Shown here piece by piece: positions 1-8,143 of a stretch of 29,283 bases of DNA. The notes below the pieces were generated by a model. That model worked only from the letters and a program-made list of their open reading frames with translations. It was not told the DNA's origin and ran no database searches. Source of the DNA: Saccoglossus kowalevskii (Eukaryota; Hemichordata; Enteropneusta; Harrimaniidae); contig NW_003130355.1 in the NCBI RefSeq assembly GCF_000003605.2, positions 203,177 through 232,459 of the forward strand, in the 5' to 3' direction. The first letter of the stretch is position 1. The number at the start of each line of letters is the position of its first letter. The position numbers and the translations under genes are program-made.

Positions 1-475
1 CACAGTCACAAAAATACAATAAGATCGCATATTTTGCATAAAGAAAGGTATAACAAAGTATTGGCTGTTGTCCATACTATGAAAATTACCAAATGCGATA
101 CACTGTAAGTACAATGTAATCACATGTTGATGTCGGTTATATGTAGAAAGTTTTTATTTTCGCAATATTCGAATATGGTTGTAAAATTAGGACCGTGTTA
201 TGGACAGTAACAACCATGATGTGACCAACATTTTTCCTACGATTTACAAATTGCGCAAATTGACGCAATGTGGGTAACTATGAATATTCATCCGTCATCA
301 CTAAATTGTTAGGCTATAATTTGATCACCGTGCGTATATGTGTATAAGTAATTTCGGGACGCATGCGCAATTGTTTTTTGCCAATATTTTATCGTTTTCA
401 TTTTACGATAAATTATGTCTTAGTTAATTTATCAAGATGCCAAAAAATATTCAAACAGGCTAAAGTTATCTAAAT

Positions 476-510
476 CTCAGACAACTAATATTATTTATTA
501 GATGTCTGAG
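476..510. repeat. Hairpin, 15-bp stem with 5-base loop
   Basis: Left arm 476-490 pairs with 496-510, 14 of 15 positions, around the loop 491-495. The arms begin CTCAGACA and end TGTCTGAG. No T-run or gene context explains it; it may be the remnant of a small foldback element or chance in AT-rich DNA. Confidence 0.6.
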
Positions 511-970
511 TCTAAATTCAATTTATAAATGAACTTGAACAACAAACTAGACATTGTATGTAATATTTCAAAATAAAAATGTAAAGATGTAAATACGTTT
601 TTTTCCTTGTTATTAGTATTTCAAATTTCGTCACTCCACATCAAGGTACTCAGTGATATATTGCAGGTATATATAGGTGCCCCACAGACAAAATAATATG
701 TTTCTGAAATTCCAGTAGGAAAGCCAACAACATGACGATTAAATATTTAAGTCAGCGTTCTGAATGTCAATTTAAATGCAGCCTTGTGAAATGTGTTTAT
801 TGGATTTTCAATTGCCCCTTAGATGATCCATCGTGAGTAATGAGAATAACATACAGTCAATATTGACTACCGGCTATCAACTAAAATCCATCCGGGGCAA
901 CCAGACTATTTTTGCTTATCCTTTAAAGGGATCTGAGAAAACATTATTTGTTGAGGGCTAGTTATTTAAA

Positions 971-1081
971 ACGCCATGGGAGACACAGCGCGTCGTGTGG
1001 GTCCCAAGCGACGAATACAACGAGTGTAAAATGTTTACACCCATTCTTAATGCACGCCGCGCTGTTTGACAACTATGGCGT
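971..1081. mobile_element. Foldback (MITE-like) element with about 28-bp inverted ends
   Basis: The left end ACGCCATGG...CAGCGCGTCGTG (971-997) matches the reverse complement of 1053-1081 (ACGCCATAG...CAGCGCGGCGTG). Between them is a smaller perfect hairpin, GTGTAAAATGTTTACAC (1024-1040). The G/C content is well above the surroundings. No clear target-site duplication is visible. Its centre (GTCCCAAGCGACGA) recurs in the element at 18851-18990. Confidence 0.6.
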
Positions 1082-1162
1082 ACGTTGGGGTGTAAGTTAA
1101 AAACAAAGCATTTGTTGCAATCTGAGTACATTTTGTAAAAAGCAATAAAAGTATAAGTATGT

Positions 1163-1405
1163 TCAAATATGTGTTAAATCCGCATTCTCAACCCATCTAT
1201 CGTCTGAAAATTCAAGCTTAAAATCACGAGATGTCACTTCTTCGCTATGACTCCAGACGGTGCCAGCCTCTGCTTTAATGTACGTGTCCGCGAGTGTATT
1301 CTTACTCATCCACTTTGTATCGAACTGTCATCTCCTTGACTTTTGGGGTGCCATCCCAGTAACGAATCTTGGTCTCTTTGTTTGTCTCCACTTTCAAATT
1401 GGCTA
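1163..1405 (-). CDS. BRICHOS gene exon 7 (C-terminus, reading frame uncertain)
   Basis: Acceptor ATTATTCCAG; the two leading bases complete the phase-1 codon of exon 6. The linked frame gives ANLKVETNKETKIRYWDGTP and ends at TAA 1304-1302. From about 1321 down to TGA 1165-1163 a different frame stays open for 52 protein-like codons (it includes KAEAGTVWSHSEEVTSRD). Three readings are possible: a true end at 1302, a single-base indel joining the frames near 1322, or splicing at GTAAGA (1305) to an unseen exon. Confidence 0.55.
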
Positions 1406-4400
1406 CTGGAATAATATGACAATGGTAACAGTGAGAGTAGATTGATATTTAAATATGTCATTGGCATAATTCAACCATTAATAATACACACGGTGAAACA
1501 CTAAAGAGAAGTTAATAATTTCCATCATTGACCATCCCATTCATCTGACTAATCTGATTAAAATTTGATGCAGGTATATGGCCGTGTTCAATATAAAGTT
1601 TCCGATGTTAGAGCCACATGCCTCTAACATCATGTGATAAATTACCTATGTAAGTTATTAGTAATTTCACGTGATCAGCATCCAAACTACCTACCAATGG
1701 CAGATTGCTATTACACGAGATACGTACCTGCGCGACGCCCTCTGTGCCTGGGAGGAAGTGGAGGTCCGTGGTGCCACCATGATGGAATCCAGCTACTATC
1801 ACTGGATTCGGACTCTTCGGAGCTCTCCGTTTCGCTCCCTGGGACATGCGGCTCCTCTTCTCTCTCAATAGCTTCTTCGAGCCAGTATGTCAACATGCCA
1901 TTGCACAGATTGCCTACAAACGGTCCCAGTGTAAACACGTCCGGGATAGCAGGTGGAACAGCCACGTAATTCTCTCGTACCATGGAGAAGTGTTGACGCA
2001 AATATTCGGGGTTCTGAAATAATAACGGAATGTTTTATAGATGAGTAGTATATGCACTGCACCAATATTGCCCAGTTCGTCGTCTTCGGCCAGCCTGGCG
2101 GTTTTGTCACTATACAATTTCAAGTGAATAAAGCATACTAGTACGTCGTGTACGCTGTATGGAAGCCGTGTCAAACACGACTTCGCATGGGTTAAAGTTA
2201 GCAATTGCTCTTACTAGTTTTTTTTTTAAAAAAAAAGGATAATACATTTCGAAGAACTTTTAAAACAACATTGCAAACTACAGTCAGTCGAACACTGTTT
2301 GTATTGATAGCAATCATGAATGATGTATGTTTTATTTACGTACCGACATTCGCCTTGCCAGCATCCAGGGAGGCATACATTCTGACTCCAGTGGCTTCAC
2401 GAAACACAGTTCTGATTCCCACATTCGATAAGCAGATATACCCTGATTCGATAAATAACAGAAAATGATAATATGTCTTCTGTAAGCTTCAATATAATCT
2501 GATTAAAATTTGATGTATAGTGTGTATTATTTTTAAATTTATATTATTTTTTTTATTATTATTATTACGTACAAAAACTTCCAAAAAATTAATAATTAAA
2601 TAAATAATTAAATACATATTCAAAAAACTATGAAGAAACTAGATAAATTAAGTCGAAACTAGAACCTTAATTCATGAACGTGCATGAATATAATGCTGGG
2701 ATTGTGTACATACGTATGTTAATACAATATAATTTATTGTGTTTTCTTGATTATATTATATGATAATTAATTATATGATAATTATATAATTAATATAATT
2801 TAATATATTATAAAATTAATATTAATTATATAATTATATAATTAATATGATAATTATATGATAATTAATAATATAATAAGGTAGCAAAGAAAACAAATTC
2901 TGCCCACCGCTGTAAAATCGTGCATTATAGTCACTCGTTCACAGCCATCGCCAGGTGGGATTTCAAACGTTTCTGTTTCATCGTCTATCTCGATTTCTTC
3001 GTCCAGATATCCCAGGGAAACTGTGGTGGTTCTCATCGTAGTTGTCCTTTGTGGTATAATCACATGTTGACCAGGCTCTGACGTTGTTGATACATCGGGC
3101 TGAAAATGTTTAAATATGAATGCAATATTAGTAATTGATATTGCACGTTGGTCGCAGCACATACTACAATACACTGTTTGTTATCATAAACTACACGTTT
3201 CAATTCAAATCGCGAGCTCATTTTAAAAAGAACGATGTTTCAGTTTACGAAGAACTAATATTTTACTAGCACCGATACTAAGGATGGTATACTAACCACT
3301 TTTACATTGTCGACTGGTTGCTCGCCCTCTTGTTTGTCCTTGTCTGGGTTATCTTCCTCGTAAGTGACATGACAGTCAAATTTGCTTTTCTGAAATGAAA
3401 TATTATTAGTTTGATTTATTTGCCCAATTAATCAAATAATAACTAATTTTATCTCCGTTTGACCTGAGGGAAGTGAGGTCGTTCTGATTGTGTCAGCTGA
3501 TACCATCTGCGGGCGAGTCCGCTCCGAAACTTACTTGCGAAATCTCAACAGAGTAACTGGTCGAAAGACAAATATATAAGACTCCATGCGTCGGGACGAC
3601 TGTATAATCATGCTCTGGTTACATTTCATTTGGTCGGACCTGATATAGTACCGGTATAAACTGATACCGTAAAAAATTAGTTGAACAAATTAGGAAGCAG
3701 CCTTACCTTGTGGTGACCATACTCATCTCGTGAAAGTAAATGATATGTCATGACGCCCACTCCAATCGCCAAGAAAATCAGCATCACAGCAAGTATTAGA
3801 AAACACAACCGTCACAGAGTGCAGCATGTCTTGGGGGCTGCATCACTGGCATTTTCTGGCAAGATCTTCACCACACCCACCTAACAAAAAAAGATAGTAA
3901 AATAGTTTTGTTTAAATGTTGTACTTTTCCAGAAACATGATTAAAAAGTAACATATACGTAAATACCGCGTTTGGTTAGGAATGTAGTACTATGTACAGT
4001 GGTTGTTTATATGAACCACTGTGATCATAGAAATAAATAATTATTTTCAACATTTGAAAACAACAACAGCAACCGGAGAGCAACAACATTAGTTATTTGA
4101 ATATTCATGGTCATAGATCACCAACTGAGATTGATTTTAAACTAGAGCGTAAACTAAAAACAAATAGTCTTGGTTTTGGGCCCAATGCCATACCGTACTA
4201 TAATCCCAGTTTTCATGGGAAAAACAAATGCAATGCATGTTTCGTATCTAGGCTAACAAGTTGTGGACCATATGGTGGATCATCTAGTATGGTCGTGTAT
4301 ATGAAAGCGGTATGACGTAATCTTACATATGAGTATAATATGTGCAAATTAAAATACCGAGTCATGTATCTAAGCAAATACCGTGACGGACACCGAGTCT

Positions 4401-6425
4401 CAAAAAGCGATACAAATTATGAGATCGAGTTTAATATCCATGCAAATAAGACCATCATGTCATATAACTATGTAAATTATGACACCCAGTTTCAAAAAGT
4501 TATGTGAATTAGGATGTCGAGTCATATAGCTATGCAAATTAGGGCACCCAGTCATATAGCTATGCAAATTAGGGCATCCAGTCATACATATATGCAAATT
4601 AGGGCATCCAGTCATACATATATGCAAATTAGGGCACCCAGTCATATAGCTATGCAAATTAAGGCACCCAGTCATATAGCTATGCAATTTAGGGCATCCA
4701 GTCAAATAGCTATGCAAATTAGGGCATCCAGTCATACATATATGCAAATTAGGCATCCAGTCAAACAGATATGCAAATTAGGGCACCAAGTCATATAGCT
4801 ATGCAAATTAAGGCACCCAGTCATATAGCTATGCAATTTAGGGCATCCAGTCAAATAGCTATGCAAATTAGGGCATCCAGTCACACAGTTATGCAAATTA
4901 GGGCATCCAGTCACACAGCTATGCAAATTAGGGCATCCAGTCACACAGCTATGCAAATTAGGGCACCCAGTCACACAGCTATGCAAATTAGGGCATCCAG
5001 TCATACAACTACGCAAATTAGGGCATCCAGTCACACAGCTATGCAAATTAGGGCATCCAGTCACACAGCTATGCAAATTAGGGCATCCAGTCAAATAGCT
5101 ATGCAAATTAGGTCACCCAGTCACACAGCTATGCAAATTAGGGCATCCAGTCAAATAGCTATGCAAATGTTAGTATTGGATTCCATTTGACCACATCAGA
5201 TGATCAATAAAACACAAATACCCCCTTGAACTTGATCGGATACCAGTTTCATTAAATCGTATATTACGACGTGTTCCACGTGATCGACAAAACGTTTAGA
5301 CTTGCAATTCGTAGCCAGCCTTGCGCACTTCGGTTCATATTTATTATGTTCTTAAACGGCTATTGTACGAAACAGTGTTAGTGAGTACATCTGTACCACA
5401 TGCAACCATTTATGTATACTGGGAGACACGGCGGCCATATTTGTGTAAGTCGTTTAACAATCTATTTATTATCACTGGGAAATTACCTCACTCACTGAAC
5501 AATATTTGTCTACTGAATATACTATACACTCGTCGTGTATTGGACGACGAATCGTGATCGCTTCGTCAAAATTATGACGTAATGGGGTTTGCTTTGTTTG
5601 GTTGAGTCGTGTAGTTGGTGGAGGACTTCAGCTCGGAACCTTGTCAACGTTTTGAACGATATGCCATATCGTCACAGTATAGCTTTGTCGCTATATATAC
5701 GCTTATTATAAATAAACAAACACAGTTGAATATTGTCGATCGGTTAATATATATGAAAATATATTTGATGGGGAATTTATTATTATTTCATGGTTGGGCG
5801 CTAATGCTTTAATAACACCTCGTGGTTGCTATGGGGACAACTCGTAACTCGGGGGTCTAATTGCGATTGTTCGGCGTATTTGACAATTTATTGTTTCATA
5901 TGGTATTTTTATTCATTTTAATGTTTTAAAGAATACATAATCCAAATTTGAATCACAAAACGCGAGCAGCGAATCCTAAATGGTGACTTTTACAGAGCAG
6001 AGAGACTACAGTGTGTGAAACAATGTTGAATGGCCAACAGAACAAGACTCAATCACTCTGCAAAGCTCTCGTTTGAATACATAATACATGCAGTCATTGT
6101 TGTTCTATTAAAGAAAAATGTCTAGGAAATGAAATTTCCAACATTCAGTGAAGGAACAATGGCATTTGAGGTTAGGGTCATCAGACAGCAGACATATCAC
6201 CATTATATAGCAAATTTGATCAAAGCCGTTATGATACGCTTGAGATTGTGCTACTTAATATGCACAGATGTGGCCCAAAACTAATTATGTATTCACATTA
6301 CACCATGTATACCCGGTATGTACTACATTTAATCACAATTCGCTATTATTATTATTTGATTAATTGGGCAAATAATTCAAACTAATAATATTTCATTGCA
6401 GACAAAGACAGTCAGACAAACAGTC

Positions 6426-6484
<59 letters not shown>

Positions 6485-8143
6485 TAGACAGACGGATACA
6501 ATTAACAGTTAACAATTAATTAACAGCTTCCCCGACTAATGTTATGTCTAGGCGTTGCCCTTTTCTATGTACCGTCTATAAGTTTTCACGACCAGTAACC
6601 AATCTACACATTTTTCATCCCGGCGTCCGGTCAATACTTTCCCTTACCAGTGTCACGTCTAGTTTTCCTTCCCATCTAGTTTCCCCGACCAGAATCGAAC
6701 TACAGTTTTCCTGGTTCCCTCGTGTCACTGACCAGTGAACCGCCTATAGACTCCCATCTACACGTTGTACATCCTAGCTGGGCGACGGATGTACAAACCA
6801 CTTGTACAATGGCGAATGTTTTTAGTAAACTTTAATCGCTCTTAAAATATATAAAATATATTTCAAATTAAATTCATTTGCAACATTCCGATGAAATGGC
6901 ATTTAATAGAGCGAATATAACAACCGAATATTATTGCAGTCCGGTGTTTACGACGCAACTCTCCGAGTTGGAGGAGACATGTTAATCAGTCTGCAGTATT
7001 TGGAAGTCTTAAAAGATAAAACAGTTCCCCTTTCTATTAAACACCAGAAATACAAGTCCGCTAGCTCATGGAAACACGCGACAAAGCGTTTGCTTGTTGC
7101 CAGACAACTTGAACGTAACCATTGTGCACGGCATGGACGAGTTGTGCACCAAATAGCGTTTGTGATAAAACGCAATATCACGCCACGATTTCGCACCCAT
7201 TTGCAGTCAGACTGTGGCATACCGACATTTATATTACATTCGCCACGCTAGCAGCTCTGCAAGACTTAAAAATTGAACCCTGAAAAAAAGAAACAAACTA
7301 TAACTATTTATGTTTATTTTACACGGATGTACGTATCCGCGTTCATAGGTCACGTGATAAGGAACGTAATAGTCCATTTTCCGTTCACTGCGGGATCCCG
7401 CGTTATGAGTGAAATCGAACATAAAAACAGAACAAACAAATGTCGTAGCGTTGTAACGGCGTAAAATATCGCGTGGGGTTCGACAAACGCGGAAGTATTC
7501 TGTGGGTATTTCCACGCATAATAATGTGCTGTTCACATTTGATGGTGGTCAATTTCGATGAAGTAAGGGTATCTAAACGCAATATTCCCCTGTCAAAGAT
7601 CGGCCTTCGAATTTGAGCTATAAAAAAATCGAATTCAAAATCAAATCGTTCGATTTTTGCGGCAGACGTTCGGTCCGCGTCTTTCACGCAATACGAGATT
7701 TCTCGCAGTTGAACGTAAAATCACCTATTATAAAGTAGTATTTATTGTGCAAGCTTTCGACGGTCGTTGTTTCGAGAAAATTCAAATATACTGTCTCAAA
7801 CTCGATAATCTGTTCACTTAACTTTATAAATAAAATAATCTCGACAAATTTAGTACTTTTCGGTTTTTTGCACTTGTGATTATAGTGTACTGTTTTTTTT
7901 AACTCTATTATTACTGAGCTCCAGTGTGATGGGCCTCCCTTTCTAGCTCCATGGACGGACTATGGCTATAGCGGTATGATAGACTGTGGCTATTGCGCAG
8001 TAACTGACAGCTCCAATATATGTGTTCATGTATGTTACGGGTATACGTACCGCTAAAGGCAGATCTTGCAACGGCAATTTTTTCAAATCTTTCTTCTCAT
8101 TGTCTTTTTCCGAATCGACCGAGTAGACACCTGGTTTCACCAT
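1163..8143 (-). CDS. BRICHOS-domain type II membrane protein, chondromodulin/tenomodulin- or ITM2-like, with an in-frame stop
   Basis: Seven exons join in matching phase: 8143-8051, 3880-3707, 3389-3297, 3099-2908, 2442-2344, 2013-1728 and 1405 onward. Read through the TGA at codon 54, they give 346 residues ending at a TAA at 1304-1302. The layout is a Lys-rich cytosolic start (1-53), one membrane helix (about 55-80), an acidic Thr/Glu linker (90-160) and a BRICHOS domain (about 160-262). The domain has the conserved Asp in MHDF (D181), C197 16 residues later and C254 before a TYWL motif. An acidic Ser-rich stretch and a furin-type RHRGRR site (306-311) follow. BRICHOS proteins are made as membrane precursors; the domain acts as an intramolecular chaperone and furin-like proteases release the C-terminal part. 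From memory, the HDF...CFVK and LC...YWL patterns resemble chondromodulin/tenomodulin more than ITM2. The C-terminal Cys-rich chondromodulin domain is absent. Family assignment is firm; orthology and integrity are not. Confidence 0.83.
1728..2013 (-). CDS. BRICHOS gene exon 6 (second cysteine, acidic Ser tract, furin-like site)
   Basis: 286 nt after the acceptor TTATTTCAG, ending in phase 1 at GTACGT. It carries the end of the BRICHOS fold (VAVPPAIPDVFTLGPFVGNL then C254), an acidic and serine-rich tract (about 263-291), a Trp/Pro segment and the basic RHRGRR. The basic site follows the BRICHOS domain, where furin cleavage occurs in chondromodulin and ITM2. The open frames on the plus strand here are shadows. 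Confidence 0.82.
2344..2442 (-). CDS. BRICHOS gene exon 5 (first BRICHOS cysteine)
   Basis: 33 codons in phase 0, acceptor GAATCAG and donor GTACGT. It encodes GISAYRMWESELCFVKPLES and supplies C197, the first of the two disulfide-forming BRICHOS cysteines, 16 residues after D181; I recall the same spacing in human ITM2B. An extra cysteine (C206) lies nine residues on. Confidence 0.83.
2744..2878. repeat. AT-only low-complexity tract in BRICHOS intron 4
   Basis: Almost pure A/T built from ATAATTA and TATATAAT blocks, many of them self-complementary. It fills the intron close to the exon-4 donor. Typical of slipped or palindromic AT satellites; alignments and assembly here are likely to be unreliable. 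Confidence 0.7.
2908..3099 (-). CDS. BRICHOS gene exon 4 (linker and start of BRICHOS)
   Basis: 64 codons, phase 0 at both ends, acceptor ACATTTTCAG, donor GTGGGC. The first half is Thr/Ser-rich; the second is strongly acidic and then enters the BRICHOS domain with ETFEIPPGDGCERVTIMHDF. The Asp of the HDF motif (residue 181) is the residue conserved across BRICHOS families. Confidence 0.83.
3297..3389 (-). CDS. BRICHOS gene exon 3 (acidic linker)
   Basis: 31 codons between acceptor TTTCATTTCAG and donor GTTAGT, phase 0 at both ends. The product is a charged extracellular linker (SKFDCHVTYEEDNPD at its start) lying just outside the membrane helix. The acceptor region of this exon exists as a nearly identical inverted copy at 6349-6401 (see findings). 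Confidence 0.75.
3390..3442. repeat. Partner of the inverted repeat at 6349-6401
   Basis: The end of BRICHOS intron 2 including its CAG acceptor, 51/53 identical in inverted orientation to 6349-6401. Only one of the two pair members abuts a real exon, so this one is probably the source. Confidence 0.88.
3707..3880 (-). CDS. BRICHOS gene exon 2 (membrane helix, contains TGA)
   Basis: Acceptor TTTTTTGTTAG and donor GTAAGG frame 58 codons. The reading is coding-like on both sides of a TGA at 3814-3812: a juxtamembrane KTCCTL precedes it, and RLCFLILAVMLIFLAIGVG (a clear membrane helix) follows. No other AG between the TGA and the helix could serve as an acceptor, so splicing cannot avoid the stop without losing the helix. 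The site would be Arg if it arose by CGA to TGA change at a CpG, which would restore a basic Arg-Arg pair at the helix edge. Confidence 0.8.
4521..5170. repeat. 30-bp tandem array, about 22 units, with POU-type octamer
   Basis: Units of 30 bp (one of 29 bp at 4731-4759) start at 4521 and run to 5170, where the last is cut short. The pattern is GTCAnAnAGCTATGCAAATT followed by AGGGCAyCCA. The octamer ATGCAAAT is intact in 19 of 22 units; 4671 and 4820 have ATGCAATT and 5000 has ACGCAAAT. More degenerate copies extend upstream to about 4330. Because 30 is divisible by three, long repetitive open frames appear on both strands; they are not genes. Confidence 0.95.
6349..6401. repeat. Inverted copy of the exon-3 acceptor region
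   Basis: These 53 bases match the reverse complement of 3390-3442 at 51 positions. The 3390-3442 segment is the 3' end of BRICHOS intron 2 (polypyrimidine-like tract and CAG). In this copy the acceptor faces the plus strand and ends in TTTCATTGCAG, directly followed by the CAGA microsatellite. Confidence 0.9.
6401..6497. repeat. CAGA tetranucleotide microsatellite
   Basis: About 24 GACA/CAGA repeats, pure in the centre and interrupted at both edges (GACAAA, GATA, GACG). Expected to be length-variable. Confidence 0.95.
6930..7700. other. CpG-richer island with unassigned open frames
   Basis: Richer in G/C and CpG than its surroundings. Plus-strand frame 6934-7251 (105 codons, after an ATTATTGCAG acceptor-like site) and minus-strand frames 6948-7220, 7234-7536 and 7403-7687 are open. 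None has a family pattern I recognise, and no donor/acceptor pair ties them to the BRICHOS gene. It also contains the perfect palindrome GCGGGATCCCGC (7390-7401) and a CACGTG E-box near 7351. It could be an old transposon fragment or a promoter-like island. Confidence 0.3.
8051..8143 (-). CDS. BRICHOS gene exon 1 (start codon, cytosolic N-terminus)
   Basis: Encodes 31 residues beginning MVKPGVYS and rich in Lys/Asp/Glu, with no signal peptide, as expected for the cytosolic end of a type II membrane protein. It ends in phase 0 at a GTACGT donor. The next exon in the same phase is 4.2 kb away. The start context is weak (ATT before ATG) but has G at +4. Linkage to exon 2 rests on phase and protein character only, so this is the least certain exon of the chain. 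Confidence 0.68.

Larger units (their letters stand above)
1..1162. other. Downstream flank of the BRICHOS gene, no coding signal
   Basis: AT-rich DNA without a convincing exon on either strand. It contains a 15-bp-stem hairpin (476-510), a short inverted repeat around 389-412, an AATAAA on the minus strand at 796-801 (a possible but distant polyadenylation signal for the BRICHOS gene) and a foldback element at 971-1081. Confidence 0.6.
3881..8050. other. Large first intron of the BRICHOS gene
   Basis: 4.2 kb without a recognisable exon of this gene. It holds degenerate and then regular 30-bp repeats (4330-5170), a CAGA microsatellite (6401-6497), an inverted copy of the exon-3 acceptor (6349-6401), and a CpG-richer island with open frames on both strands (about 6930-7700). 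The parts 5200-6340 and 7700-7940 show nothing I can identify. Confidence 0.55.

Noticed and set aside
361-375. GCATGCGCA motifs (also near 9329 and 8268) as NRF1 sites
   Set aside because: Only partial matches, scattered and mostly away from likely promoters.
1634-1969. Plus-strand open frames opposite the BRICHOS exon 6
   Set aside because: Shadow frames; the minus strand carries the domain motifs and matching splice phases.
4521-5170. CRISPR-like array
   Set aside because: The units are contiguous 30-bp repeats without unique spacers, in an animal genome.
4460-5190. Repetitive open frames of 94-139 codons on both strands
   Set aside because: Translation of the 30-bp satellite; they break exactly where one unit is 29 bp long.
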